Assembly: GCA_023251875.1 (NCBI GenBank)
Contig: JAHEXY010000003.1
Coordinates: 124,001 to 188,000, forward strand
DNA: 64,000 bases
Source: Bacteroidota bacterium
GTDB taxonomy: Bacteria; Bacteroidota; Bacteroidia; JAHEXY01
Direction of reading: 5' to 3'
Positions 35,639 through 45,281 of the stretch are shown here, piece after piece (the stretch's first letter is position 1; every line of letters begins with the position of its first letter). The translations under genes and the position numbers were made by a program. The notes below the pieces were generated by a model. It made no database searches, was not told where the DNA came from, and saw only the letters and a program-made list of their open reading frames with translations.

Positions 35639-35713
35639 TAATGTCGTTTAGTTAAGGAATAAAAATTTAAAAGCCATTGCCTTATGACTGAATAAATCAG
35701 TTTTTTTGTTTTT

Positions 35714-35833
35714 ATGACAGAACAAAAAACTAATTCAATGGTAGAAGCAAATTTAAAAATAATAACGGAACTAAAATTAATTCTTGAAGGAGTTGCAAAC
35801 AGGAAGGAATTAAAATCTGTAAATTTGGAATAG
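35714..35833 (+). CDS. Possible 39-residue peptide
   Basis: ATG at 35714 to TAG at 35831-35833. The peptide MTEQKTNSMVEANLKIITEL continues with a helical KLILEGVANRKELK. Codon choice looks like the neighbours', but there is no homologue I know and no clear promoter. It may be a remnant of a longer gene or noise. Confidence 0.25.
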   Translation: MTEQKTNSMVEANLKIITELKLILEGVANRKELKSVNLE

Positions 35834-35926
35834 GATTATTAACCATAAAGTGTAAACTTTTTTTCAGGACGATACAATTTTAATCCTTAACAAAACTACA
35901 TTGTCCGCTCAGCATGAATACAATAT

Positions 35927-36775
35927 ATGAATGATCAAATGAAAAAAGTAACAATAAATTGTCAAGGGCAATTGCTTTACTTAAATGAGTCCATTATTAT
36001 GGGTATTTTAAATGCAACACCGGATTCTTTTTATGATGGGGGTAAATATGCTAATGAAGAAGAAATTAGTAATCAAGTAAAGAATATGTTAGACGAAGGG
36101 GCTTCTATAATAGATATTGGAAGCTATTCATCCAGGTCAGGAGCAGCACATATTTCTGAAGAGGAGGAACTTAAAAGAGCAATGCCTGTAATAAAAACAA
36201 TTCATTCTCAATTTCCTCAAGCCATACTATCTGTTGATACTTTTCGTTCATCTGTTGCATCAAAAGCTATTGAAAGTGGAGCTTGTATCATCAATGATAT
36301 TTCAGGCGGAACATTAGATACTAAAATGGTTGAGATGATAGCCTATTATAATGTTCCATACGTGCTTATGCACATGAAAGGAAATCCGCAAACTATGAAA
36401 AATGAAAGCAATTATAAAAACATGATGGATGAAATAATGTTTTATTTTTCTAAAAAAATAAATGCATTACGCCTAAAAGGAGTAAAAGACATTATTATTG
36501 ATCCTGGCTTTGGTTTTAGTAAAAGCCTGGATCAAAATTATGAGTTACTACATAAGTTAAGCGATTTTAAATTATTTGAATTACCTATTTTAGTGGGTGT
36601 TTCTAGAAAATCAATGATTAACAAATTACTTAATATTAAACCTAGAGAAGCATTGAATGGAACAACGGTATTGCACACACTTGCTGTTTTAAATGGAGCT
36701 AGTATTCTTCGAGTACATGATGTAAAAGAGGCAAAAGAGGTTTTAAAAATTGTTAAAGCTTTTCAACAAGCATAA
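35927..36775 (+). CDS. folP: Dihydropteroate synthase
   Basis: 282 residues. The pterin-binding motif IIMGILNATPDSFYDGGKY is near residue 26, then IIDIGSYSSRSGA, SVDTFRSSVA, IINDISGG, and the late DPGFGFSKSLDQN and GVSRKS motifs, all of them in normal order. It joins a pterin diphosphate to p-aminobenzoate in folate synthesis and is the sulfonamide target. The ATG at 35939 is an alternative start. cdaA follows on the same strand after 51 bases; I recall that folP next to cdaA is a frequent order in Bacteroidota. Confidence 0.95.
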   Translation: MNDQMKKVTINCQGQLLYLNESIIMGILNATPDSFYDGGKYANEEEISNQVKNMLDEGASIIDIGSYSSRSGAAHISEEEELKRAMPVIKTIHSQFPQAILSVDTFRSSVASKAIESGACIINDISGGTLDTKMVEMIAYYNVPYVLMHMKGNPQTMKNESNYKNMMDEIMFYFSKKINALRLKGVKDIIIDPGFGFSKSLDQNYELLHKLSDFKLFELPILVGVSRKSMINKLLNIKPREALNGTTVLHTLAVLNGASILRVHDVKEAKEVLKIVKAFQQA

Positions 36776-36826
36776 AAGCATAAGTGATAAAATGATTAAA
36801 TTGCAGAATTAATTGAGAATTAAACA

Positions 36827-37642
36827 TTGAAATTAATAACATTGAACATTGAACTTTTATATATCCATTTAAGAGTAATTGATATCGTTGATATCTTACT
36901 TTTTGCATTTTTACTCTATCATCTTTATAATTTAATAAAAGGTACAGTTGCAGTTAATATTTTAATTGGCATTGTAGCTGTATATGCTTTGTGGTTATTG
37001 GTAGGTGAGTTAGAAATGCGCTTGTTAAGTAAAGTATTAGGACTTTTTTTAAGTGGTGGCACAATTGCTTTAATGATTGTTTTTCAACAAGAATTGAGGC
37101 GATTTTTGTTACTAATTGGCACACATGGTTTTGTTAGTAATACATCCATTGCAAGAAGATTTATCAGTTGGCAATGGGATACAAAAACTACTAAGTTAAC
37201 GATGGATGTAGAAGCTATTGTTAAAGCCTGTAGCAGTATGGCTCAAAATAAAATAGGCGCATTAATTGTAATTGCAAAAGAAAACGATTTAAATTCATAT
37301 ATAAAAACAGGAGAAGTATTAAATGCTACACTCACTTCGTCTTTAATCGAAAGCATTTTTTTCAAAAATAGCCCCTTACATGATGGAGCTGTAATTATCT
37401 CCGATAATTTAATTGTTGCGGCTCGCTGTATCTTACCCTTAACACATAAAACAGATATACCCCATCACTTAGGATTAAGGCATCGCGCTGCATTGGGAGC
37501 TTCTGAAGATACAGATGCTATTATAATTGTAATCTCTGAGCAATTTGGTACCATATCTTATTTTAGAGAAGGTGGAATTTATTTAGATATAGATGGGGAA
37601 AGATTAAACGAACTGCTTGAAAAAGATTTTATGAATGAGTAA
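36827..37642 (+). CDS. cdaA: Diadenylate cyclase (c-di-AMP synthase)
   Basis: About 271 residues. Three membrane segments at the N-terminus (IVDILLFAFLLYHLYNLI, then VNILIGIVAVYALWLL and GLFLSGGTIALMIVF) precede the DAC domain, whose active-site motifs SPLHDGAVIISDN and LGLRHRAALG are intact. It makes the second messenger c-di-AMP from two ATP. No ATG precedes the conserved region: TTG codons at 36827 and 36842 are the possible starts, and the second gives the more usual N-terminus. The 36825-36850 area is also made of ACATTGAA-type short repeats. Confidence 0.93.
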   Translation: MKLITLNIELLYIHLRVIDIVDILLFAFLLYHLYNLIKGTVAVNILIGIVAVYALWLLVGELEMRLLSKVLGLFLSGGTIALMIVFQQELRRFLLLIGTHGFVSNTSIARRFISWQWDTKTTKLTMDVEAIVKACSSMAQNKIGALIVIAKENDLNSYIKTGEVLNATLTSSLIESIFFKNSPLHDGAVIISDNLIVAARCILPLTHKTDIPHHLGLRHRAALGASEDTDAIIIVISEQFGTISYFREGGIYLDIDGERLNELLEKDFMNE

Positions 37643-37645
37643 TTT

Positions 37646-37671
37646 ATTGGTTAATAAGATAATTAACCAAT
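37646..37671. terminator. Hairpin between convergent cdaA and lnt
   Basis: Perfect 10-base stem ATTGGTTAAT / ATTAACCAAT with a 6-base loop, directly after the cdaA stop. The T run is poor. A second inverted repeat GAGAAGT / ACTTCTC spans 37672-37702 and reaches into the lnt end. Confidence 0.55.
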
Positions 37672-37686
37672 GAGAAGTTTTACTTT

Positions 37687-39291
37687 TTAAAATCTACTTC
37701 TCAGCAATCCCAACAATAGTAGTAAAGCACAAAATGAAAGCAATAAACCAATATAATCTCCATGTTTTACATAAAAAGTAAGTTCTTTATTTGCATTTAA
37801 TTTTGCTTGTATAGCTGTTGCAACCCACCATTCAGTAGTTTGAGACTCCTCTCCTTTTTGATTGATAAAACAAGAAACTCCCGTATTGGCTGATCGCGCT
37901 ACACACCTTCTGGTTTCAATGGCTCTTAAATTTGAATAGCTAAGGTGTTGTAAATGTCCCGGAGTATTATCCCACCAACCATCATTGGTAATTACAAAAA
38001 TGAGCTGAGCCCCTTTCTTAATATATTCAGTTACATATTCTCCATAAATAGATTCATAACAAATTGCGGGAGCAATTACCATTGAATCATTATCTGAATA
38101 AAATACACTGGGCTCATCTTGCACACCCAATGTTCCAACAATACCTCCTAAATCTAAAGCCAAAAATTCTAAAAATTTAAGGGCTCGAGGATAAGGCATT
38201 TTCTCCGAACCAGGAACCAATTTCGATTTATGATAAATTTGAATGCTATCTGTGTGATCTAATTCTAAAGCAGTATTGTATGCATCGTACCACAAATCTT
38301 CTTTGCTTCCATATTTTCTTGCAGTAGCTGAATGAGATTTACCCTTGTCATACATTCTATAGGTTGATGCACCCACCACACATTTTAATTTTGGATAGGG
38401 TTTTATAAATTCTCTAATGGTTTTAAGGCTTGCATCTTGGTGAATATGATTTTCCCACATACCAGCAACAAGAGCTGTTTCCGGACCAACAAAATAATCA
38501 GTTGTAGAATCTGTTTTTGATGCTGCTAAATCAAGTAGTTTCTGTAAATTTTGTTTACAATACCGTTGATCAAATTTTTCATTGTAAGGATCAATATTGG
38601 GTTGCACCACCACAATATTTACAGGATTTATTTTTTCATGATAGGTATAAAAAACAATTAGTGAAAGAATAATTGGAAAAATAACTACAAAGGATGAAGC
38701 AAACAAAAGTTTTAATTTTGATTTTTTTTCTCCATTATTAAAATGGGCTTGGCAAAGTTGAAATAAAACAATATTTGCAATCAATATCCAAACAGATCCT
38801 CCAAGAGAACCTGTATATTCATACCATTGAATAAAATGAATACTTGTTGCAAAGCCATTTCCAAGAGTGAGCCAAGGATATGATAAATCCCAATTAAGAT
38901 GGCAATATTCAAACGCTAACCAATAACAAACCAAACTTACATAACCAATGTTATTCCCAAATCTTTTTTTAGTGTGATGAAACAATATCCAGGGAATGCT
39001 CATCAGCAATGCATTTGCTATAATGGGCAATAGGGTTGCAAAAAGCTTTGTATACATATCTTCACTAACACAATACAGCCACCATGTAGTAAAAATATTC
39101 CAACACAAAAAACTTAAATACCCAATAACCCATATTTTAAATGATTTATTTACAGATGCTATTTGTTGTTCGGCATATAGCAAAGGAACAAAAGCAAATA
39201 GTAGAAGTAAACCTGTTTCTTTCACAAGCCATGGAATGCTTAACATTACAGCTGTTAACAATGCACAAACAAATGGATGTATTTTTTTCAT
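37687..39291 (-). CDS. lnt: Apolipoprotein N-acyltransferase
   Basis: 534 residues. Six N-terminal membrane segments, then a nitrilase-like periplasmic domain with the catalytic triad visible: Glu in FVGPETALVAG, Lys in YHKSKLVPGSEKMPY, Cys in APAICYESIYGEY. A last membrane helix closes the protein. It adds the third acyl chain to the N-terminal Cys of lipoproteins such as GldJ and the DUF4249 and DUF885 lipoproteins of this window. Confidence 0.94.
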   Translation of the reverse strand: MKKIHPFVCALLTAVMLSIPWLVKETGLLLLFAFVPLLYAEQQIASVNKSFKIWVIGYLSFLCWNIFTTWWLYCVSEDMYTKLFATLLPIIANALLMSIPWILFHHTKKRFGNNIGYVSLVCYWLAFEYCHLNWDLSYPWLTLGNGFATSIHFIQWYEYTGSLGGSVWILIANIVLFQLCQAHFNNGEKKSKLKLLFASSFVVIFPIILSLIVFYTYHEKINPVNIVVVQPNIDPYNEKFDQRYCKQNLQKLLDLAASKTDSTTDYFVGPETALVAGMWENHIHQDASLKTIREFIKPYPKLKCVVGASTYRMYDKGKSHSATARKYGSKEDLWYDAYNTALELDHTDSIQIYHKSKLVPGSEKMPYPRALKFLEFLALDLGGIVGTLGVQDEPSVFYSDNDSMVIAPAICYESIYGEYVTEYIKKGAQLIFVITNDGWWDNTPGHLQHLSYSNLRAIETRRCVARSANTGVSCFINQKGEESQTTEWWVATAIQAKLNANKELTFYVKHGDYIGLLLSFCALLLLLGLLRSRF

Positions 39292-39358
39292 GATTAAATT
39301 TTTATCACAATGTATTTATGTACTTTCTAAAAATTGCTTTTTATTACTACTCTCCTTC

Positions 39359-41116
39359 TTAAATTTCTTCAAATTGCAATTCATATAATTTCTTATAAAA
39401 CCCTTTTTCTATATCCAATAATTCATCATGCGTTCCACTTTCTACAATCTTACCATGATCAAGCACTATAATCTTATCCGCTTTTTGTATAGTAGCTAAA
39501 CGGTGTGCTATAATAATAGATGTCCTTCCTTTTGTTAATGTATCAATTGCTTTTTGAATAAGTATTTCAGTTTCTGTATCTATAGAAGATGTTGCTTCAT
39601 CTAAAATTAAAATTCTTGGATTATGAGCATAGGCTCTCATAAATGCAATCAATTGTCGCTGGCCGGTCGAAAGCAATCCGCCTCTTTCCATTACATTAAA
39701 ATGATAATTACCGGGTAGTTTTTCTATAAATTCATTTGCACCAATTTCGCAAGCAGCTTTTATAATATCTTCTTCTTTTATTTGAATATTTCCTAAAGCT
39801 ACATTATTAATAATGGTATCTGAGAAAAGAAATACATCTTGTAAAACAACACCAACGTGTTCTCTTAAAGATTCTAATTTGTATTTCTGAATATCTATTC
39901 CATCTATCAAAATATCACCTTCATTAAGCTCATAAAATCGGTTTACCAAATTAATAATGGAAGATTTTCCGGCACCTGTAGCTCCCACCAATGCAATGGT
40001 TTCACCCTCCTTTACTTTAAAAGAAATATTTTTAAGTACCCAGTTTTTATCATGGTAGGCAAAACTCACATTTTTAAATTCAATATTGCCATTAATTTTA
40101 GTTGCCAATAAAGTGCCCTCATTTAGAGTAGACTCATCTGTATCTAAAACCTTAAACAAACGCTCGGCACTTACCATGCCCATTTGCAAAGAATTAAAAC
40201 GATCTGCCAAATTTCGTATGGGGCGAAACATCATATTGATTAATAAAAAGAAAAGTACAATATTATTTTTTTCATACAGTATATGCCCGTTTACAACTTG
40301 TGTGGTAGACCACCATACAATCAATCCAATGGATACAGCCGATAATATTTCAACTACAGGAAAAAACACAGAATAGGCCCAAACAGAACGGATATTGGCA
40401 TTTTTATGTTCCTCATTAATGGCTTTAAATTTTTCAAATTCTTCATTTTCTTTATTAAATATTTGAATAATACTCATACCTGTAATATGCTCTTGAGTAA
40501 ATGTATTTAATTTTGCTATTTGTGTTCTCACATCTTGAAAAGCAGCTTGCACAGCTCTTTGAAAAAGATAAGTAGCTAACATTAATAAAGGCAATGTTGA
40601 AATGCTTATTAATGTCATTTTCCAATCGGTATAAAGCATAAAAGCTAAAATGGTAAACAATTGAAGCATCTCTCCTGTCATTTGTAAAACTCCTTGAGAA
40701 AAAATATCTGATATAGCTTCAATATCCGAGATTACCCTTGTTATTAAAGTGCCCACCGGTGTTTTATCAAAATACTGAACTTTAAAACCAAGAATGTGTT
40801 TATAAACCGATTTACGTAAATCAAGTATAATATATTGCCCCAGTTGATTAGCCTGATATGAATTAATATAGTTTAAAAAACCTTCGAGCAGTAAAAGTCC
40901 TATTAATACAAGTGTCATATTCAACAAGCCAGCATAATTATTATGACTTACATACGTATCTAAAGTATATTGAATAAGATAAGGTCTAACAGGAGAAATA
41001 AATGATAAAAAAATGATGAGCAAAAGAGTTGATCTTAAAATATTTTTATAAGGCTTGCTATAAGAAAAAACCCTTTTAAACAATCTTAAATCAAATGCTT
41101 TTCCACTTACTGCCAT
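39359..41116 (-). CDS. ABC exporter, fused permease and ATPase (MsbA-like)
   Basis: 585 residues: six membrane helices in the first 320, then one ATPase domain. Walker A GATGAGKSS, Q-loop VGVVLQDVFLFSD, signature LSTGQRQL, Walker B ILILDEATSSID and the switch His in IIAHRLAT are all present. The half-transporter should act as a dimer. The family exports lipids, lipopolysaccharide precursors or drugs; substrate is not readable. It lies 67 bases upstream of lnt on the same strand. Confidence 0.92.
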   Translation of the reverse strand: MAVSGKAFDLRLFKRVFSYSKPYKNILRSTLLLIIFLSFISPVRPYLIQYTLDTYVSHNNYAGLLNMTLVLIGLLLLEGFLNYINSYQANQLGQYIILDLRKSVYKHILGFKVQYFDKTPVGTLITRVISDIEAISDIFSQGVLQMTGEMLQLFTILAFMLYTDWKMTLISISTLPLLMLATYLFQRAVQAAFQDVRTQIAKLNTFTQEHITGMSIIQIFNKENEEFEKFKAINEEHKNANIRSVWAYSVFFPVVEILSAVSIGLIVWWSTTQVVNGHILYEKNNIVLFFLLINMMFRPIRNLADRFNSLQMGMVSAERLFKVLDTDESTLNEGTLLATKINGNIEFKNVSFAYHDKNWVLKNISFKVKEGETIALVGATGAGKSSIINLVNRFYELNEGDILIDGIDIQKYKLESLREHVGVVLQDVFLFSDTIINNVALGNIQIKEEDIIKAACEIGANEFIEKLPGNYHFNVMERGGLLSTGQRQLIAFMRAYAHNPRILILDEATSSIDTETEILIQKAIDTLTKGRTSIIIAHRLATIQKADKIIVLDHGKIVESGTHDELLDIEKGFYKKLYELQFEEI

Positions 41117-41288
41117 TCTTCAAATTATATGATGTTCATCATACCTTAATTTTTTTTTCAAAAGTAGAAAATATTAACGCTTCATTATCACCCAAAAAAT
41201 AATTCCACTTCTAGTATAAACATAACTCACAAGTTAACAATGTGTACAAATGATTGGTTAAAAGTTTTTATGTTAATAAAAAATTTCT

Positions 41289-41296
41289 TAACTTTG
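41289..41296 (+). promoter_or_regulatory. -7 promoter element of the collagen-like gene cluster
   Basis: TAACTTTG matches TAnnTTTG and lies 88 bases before the first fibre gene. No -33 element at normal spacing. Confidence 0.4.
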
Positions 41297-41384
41297 CCCT
41301 CCCTTGTTGCTTCTTCGACTGATAAGTCAGAGTAAATGTTTTTTATAAAAAAGTTTTTTAAAATTATAACTCCGGAATTAATGT

Positions 41385-43196
41385 ATGCTTAATTTTTACT
41401 CTTCCCCCGCCTTTAAAAATAAATTTGCACTTGTATTTAGTACTGTTCTTTTTATTTTTTTATCCTCAGCATTTTCTCAAAACAATGTGGGTATAGGAAC
41501 AAAAAATCCTAACCCAAAAGCTATTCTTGATTTAAATCCAACAAAAGGAACTAATCAGGGTTTTCTTGTTCCAAGAACAGATAGTTTAGGAATGATAAAA
41601 ATATATCCTAACCAATCTGTTAATCCTGACGGGCAAGGGATGTTGGTTTATGATACTCTAAGTCAAAACTTCTATTATTTTGATGGAAACGATTGGATAA
41701 GAGCTATTGGACCGCAAGGAATAAATGGACTTGATGGTAAAGATGGTATTGACGGAAAAGATGGCATTGATGGTGTTACCGGTCCTACGGGTCCTGCCGG
41801 AGCTAACGGAACTATAGGAAAAGATGGTGCAACTGGAGCAACTGGCCCTACGGGTCCTACAAATGTTGATAGCATGTATATTGGAATCATTCAAACAGAT
41901 AGTGTTATTTCTAAAATGATTATTACTGATAGTTTGTTGGCAACTATTATTCAAACCGATTCTTTGATAGCAAAACTAATACAAGCTGATAGTGTATTTG
42001 CCGGATATATATATGTAGATAGTTTAATAGCTTCTATAATTCAAACAGACAGCTTAATTTTAGGTGGAACTAATATTATTGATGTAATAGATAGTATGAT
42101 TAATGCTGCGGGAGTTTTAGGACCAACCGGAGCTACAGGTGCTGTTGGTGCAACTGGCGCCAGTGGTTCAAATGGAGCTAAAGGTGCAACGGGAGCAACA
42201 GGTGCTAATGGTAGTAATGGAGCAACAGGTGCAACGGGAGCCACCGGCATAGCTGGTCCTTCAGGAGCAGACGGAGCAAAAGGTGCAACAGGCGCAACAG
42301 GCGCTACCGGAGTTACAGGTGCAACTGGAGCAATTGGTGTAACAGGAGCTACAGGTGCTACCGGAGCAAAGGGTGATCAAGGTGATGTTGGACCGAAAGG
42401 TGCAACTGGCTCTACAGGTGTTGCCGGAGCAACGGGTCCTACAGGACCTACTGGTCCGTCTGGGGCTAATGGCTCTACCGGAGCTGCCGGAATAACAGGT
42501 GCTACAGGAACTGACGGAGCAAAAAATGCATGGGCTTTAACAGGTAATGCCGGAACCACGGCCGGTACCAATTTCTTAGGCACAACTGATGCTGTAGATT
42601 TTGTTCTTAAAACAAGTAATACTGAAAGACTAAGAGTTGTTTCAACAGGAAATACAGGAATAGGAACTTCTTCTCCATTAGCTTTTGTTCATATAGAAGC
42701 ACCGGCAAGTACTCCTGCGCTTAGAACAAGAATTAACGGCAGCACAAAATTAATTGTAAATGCCGATGGTAATGTAGGGGTTGGAACAACTTCTCCATTG
42801 AGTCAGTTTCATGTTTATGGAGATTTTTATAATCAAGAAGTTGACTATGGTGAATCATCTTATTTAACTTCATATAGCGATTGGGATGTCCGTTCTAATT
42901 CTGTTACAACCCATGGTGCAGGAAATGATAGTTACAGCGCAGTATTCATTAATGGTGAAATTGATTATTATAAAACCGGTGCCAACTCCTATGTTATTTT
43001 AAGATTAGAAAGAGATGGAACTGATTTAGCAGAAGTATCTGTTTATTCTAAGCAAGACGAGGATCAAACCATACAAATTCAATGGGTTGATGAACCTTCT
43101 GCAGGAACGCATACTTATAAGATTAAAGTTTCTTACCCAAATGGAGGTATGACTTATTATGCCACTCAATTACAATGTGTAGAGGTTAAACGCTAA
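41385..43196 (+). CDS. Exported collagen-like fibre protein with decapeptide-repeat stalk
   Basis: 603 residues. Signal peptide to about residue 31 (FLSSAFSQ). A head of about 75 residues (NNVGIGTKNPNPKAILDLNP, then GMLVYDTLSQNFYYFDGNDW) is of the kind found on Bacteroidota fibre proteins. Two Gly-X-Y collagen blocks, about residues 110-159 and 245-380, flank seven 10-residue repeats (161-228) of the form x-D-S-hydrophobic, ending in GG. After the second block come NAWALTGNAGT, LKTSNTERLRV and two GIGTSSP-type units, then a C-terminal beta domain. No T9SS sorting domain is seen. Collagen blocks form trimers, so this is likely a trimeric surface fibre. First of four tightly packed genes. Confidence 0.8.
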   Translation: MLNFYSSPAFKNKFALVFSTVLFIFLSSAFSQNNVGIGTKNPNPKAILDLNPTKGTNQGFLVPRTDSLGMIKIYPNQSVNPDGQGMLVYDTLSQNFYYFDGNDWIRAIGPQGINGLDGKDGIDGKDGIDGVTGPTGPAGANGTIGKDGATGATGPTGPTNVDSMYIGIIQTDSVISKMIITDSLLATIIQTDSLIAKLIQADSVFAGYIYVDSLIASIIQTDSLILGGTNIIDVIDSMINAAGVLGPTGATGAVGATGASGSNGAKGATGATGANGSNGATGATGATGIAGPSGADGAKGATGATGATGVTGATGAIGVTGATGATGAKGDQGDVGPKGATGSTGVAGATGPTGPTGPSGANGSTGAAGITGATGTDGAKNAWALTGNAGTTAGTNFLGTTDAVDFVLKTSNTERLRVVSTGNTGIGTSSPLAFVHIEAPASTPALRTRINGSTKLIVNADGNVGVGTTSPLSQFHVYGDFYNQEVDYGESSYLTSYSDWDVRSNSVTTHGAGNDSYSAVFINGEIDYYKTGANSYVILRLERDGTDLAEVSVYSKQDEDQTIQIQWVDEPSAGTHTYKIKVSYPNGGMTYYATQLQCVEVKR

Positions 43197-43208
43197 AAAA
43201 CAAATCAG

Positions 43209-43748
43209 ATGAAAAACTTCATAAAAATATTTTTTGTAGCCGCATTTATCTTTATTGGATTTGTAGGCTATAGCCAAACTTCAAATGAATTAACCAGCAA
43301 TAATGATAACAATGCACGTGCTGTATTGGCATCTTATTATTTAGAAATACCCGTTAATTTTGATTCGCCAACAGCAGAAGCTTGTGTTAATTTACTTTTA
43401 ACTGCACATAGAAATAATGTTGCATATCCTATTTTACCAATAGAAAAATTAACGTATAACGATCAACAAAAAGTACAAAAATTACAGAATGATTTACAAG
43501 CGTTGCGTAATAATCCTCCAACATGGGATAATATTTTAGCAAAAGAAGAAGCTAAGGTAGCTCCAAAGTATACCGCTCCTACTGCTCCCGTATTTGCTGG
43601 CAATATGAGTCGTACAACTATTAATTCACCTAAAAATCAAACTCGCATTGTAGGTTCAAGTTCAAATGCAGGTTATAAAGTTGTAGAACAAACAACCCAA
43701 AATAAACCGGAAACTCAAACAAAAGATTCAGGAAAAGATCAAAAATAA
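43209..43748 (+). CDS. Small secreted protein of unknown function
   Basis: 179 residues. Signal peptide at 1-22 (FFVAAFIFIGFVGYSQ), a helical region at about 45-115 (YNDQQKVQKLQNDLQALRNN), and a polar, Thr/Asn/Lys-rich tail. I recognise no family. It is 12 bases after one collagen-like gene and 25 before the next, so it is probably made with them and may help in their export, capping or anchoring; that is inference from position. Confidence 0.6.
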   Translation: MKNFIKIFFVAAFIFIGFVGYSQTSNELTSNNDNNARAVLASYYLEIPVNFDSPTAEACVNLLLTAHRNNVAYPILPIEKLTYNDQQKVQKLQNDLQALRNNPPTWDNILAKEEAKVAPKYTAPTAPVFAGNMSRTTINSPKNQTRIVGSSSNAGYKVVEQTTQNKPETQTKDSGKDQK

Positions 43749-43773
43749 CCCCTAATTAAAAAAGATTTTTAAA

Positions 43774-45276
43774 ATGAAAAAAGTATTACTCTCTTCTGTT
43801 TTGTTTACATTATTTATTGTAAGCGCATTTTCTCAAAACAATGTAGGTATAGGAACAAAAAATCCTAACCCAAAAGCAATTCTTGATTTAAATCCAACAA
43901 AAGGAACCAATCAAGGTTTTCTTGTTCCTAGAACAGATAGTTTAGGAATGATAAAAATATATCCTAACCAATCTGTTAATCCTGACGGACAAGGGATGTT
44001 GGTATACGATACCCTAAATCAAAATTTCTATTATTTTGATGGTAATGATTGGGTAAGAGCAATGGGTACGGCAGGTCCCGTGGGTCCAACCGGACCAACC
44101 GGTTTATCAAATATAGATAGTTTAATTCTTAGCTATGCAAGTTTTGATACTTTACTTTCTTCTTATGCTTCTTTTGATACTTTATTAGCAACCATGGCAA
44201 CTTTTGATTCTGTTTTTGCTACTATGGCTCAATTTGATACATTATATACAAACATTGCCTACTTCGATAGTATTTTTGCTTCATACGGAAGTTTTGATAG
44301 CTTATATGTGGGCGGTGTAAATATTAACAGTTTTATTGATAGCATGATATTAGCTTCTACTACTATGGGTGCTACAGGTCCAACGGGGCCTTCAGGTGCT
44401 GATGGTGCAAGTGGATCTAATGGAGCAAAAGGAGCAACTGGGCCTACGGGTCCATCTGGTAAAGATGGAGCCAGTGGCAGTAATGGAACCCCTGGAGCAA
44501 CAGGACCTACTGGTGCAGATGGTTCTCAAAATGCATGGAGCTTAACCGGTAATGCCGGCACCTCTACATCAACAAATTTTTTAGGAACAACTGATTCAAA
44601 AGACCTTTTAATTAAAACAAGTGGTTCAGAAAGAATTCGTGTAGCTTCTGCAGGCAATGTGGGTATTGGTTCTTCAACTCCCTCTCAAAAATTAGATGTT
44701 ACTGGTAATGTTAAATTTTCAGGAGCATTAATGCCAAACAATAGTGCCGGAACATCAGGTCAAATATTAGTATCACAAGGATCAGGTACAGCACCTGTAT
44801 GGCAAAGTGTTTCTTCTATTACCCAAGCCATTACTTTAATAAGTAGTGCAACTGTTACTGCAACCTATCCATCAACATCTACCATAACATATAAAAGTAT
44901 AACAGGATTAAAGCAATCTATTACAGTTCCTACAGGAGGTTCTTATACAGTAATGTGTACTGCTATGGGAACTGCTCAAAAAGCAGATAATACCGGAACA
45001 AGGGTATTTGCTCAATATGGATTTTTTGTTGATGGAACTCAAACCGGAGGTATTCAAAGGGTAAGTATTGATGATGAAGAATCTTCTCAATATGCTCGTT
45101 CAGGTTGGGCTATCAGTAGCACATTTACACTTACCTCAGGAACACATACCATAGAAGTAAAAGGCGCACATGCCGGTGGCGATTGTACTTCTTCTAGCTG
45201 CGCAAGTATTGAATTATGTTATCCTGATGGTTATGTAGGCCAAGCATCTTTAAATATATTAATCATTAAAGAATAA
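43774..45276 (+). CDS. Exported collagen-like fibre protein, paralogue of the upstream fibre
   Basis: 500 residues. After the signal peptide the head domain is nearly identical to that of the 41385 protein, at both DNA and protein level. Then a short Gly-X-Y block, seven 10-residue repeats at residues 114-181 (form F-D-S/T-hydrophobic) ending in GG, a second Gly-X-Y block, the shared NAWSLTGNAGTSTSTNFLG and GNVGIGSSTPSQKLDVTG units, and a C-terminal jelly-roll-like beta domain different from that of the first protein (GTHTIEVKGAHAGGDC near the end). Same repeat count but different repeat residues from the paralogue. Trimeric fibre likely. Confidence 0.8.
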   Translation: MKKVLLSSVLFTLFIVSAFSQNNVGIGTKNPNPKAILDLNPTKGTNQGFLVPRTDSLGMIKIYPNQSVNPDGQGMLVYDTLNQNFYYFDGNDWVRAMGTAGPVGPTGPTGLSNIDSLILSYASFDTLLSSYASFDTLLATMATFDSVFATMAQFDTLYTNIAYFDSIFASYGSFDSLYVGGVNINSFIDSMILASTTMGATGPTGPSGADGASGSNGAKGATGPTGPSGKDGASGSNGTPGATGPTGADGSQNAWSLTGNAGTSTSTNFLGTTDSKDLLIKTSGSERIRVASAGNVGIGSSTPSQKLDVTGNVKFSGALMPNNSAGTSGQILVSQGSGTAPVWQSVSSITQAITLISSATVTATYPSTSTITYKSITGLKQSITVPTGGSYTVMCTAMGTAQKADNTGTRVFAQYGFFVDGTQTGGIQRVSIDDEESSQYARSGWAISSTFTLTSGTHTIEVKGAHAGGDCTSSSCASIELCYPDGYVGQASLNILIIKE

Positions 45277-45281
45277 TCAAT

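Noticed and set aside
35687-35707. ACTGA-ATAAA-TCAGT followed by T run as a terminator
   Set aside because: The stem is only five bases and no plus-strand gene ends upstream of it.
34633-35926. Frameshifted N-terminal half of transketolase upstream of the C-terminal subunit
   Set aside because: No thiamine-diphosphate GDG or GHG motifs are found in any frame of the 334-base gap.
41658-42583. Proline- and valine-rich open frames on the minus strand of the first collagen-like gene
   Set aside because: They are the complement of the Gly-X-Y repeats; the plus strand has the signal peptide, domain order and operon context.
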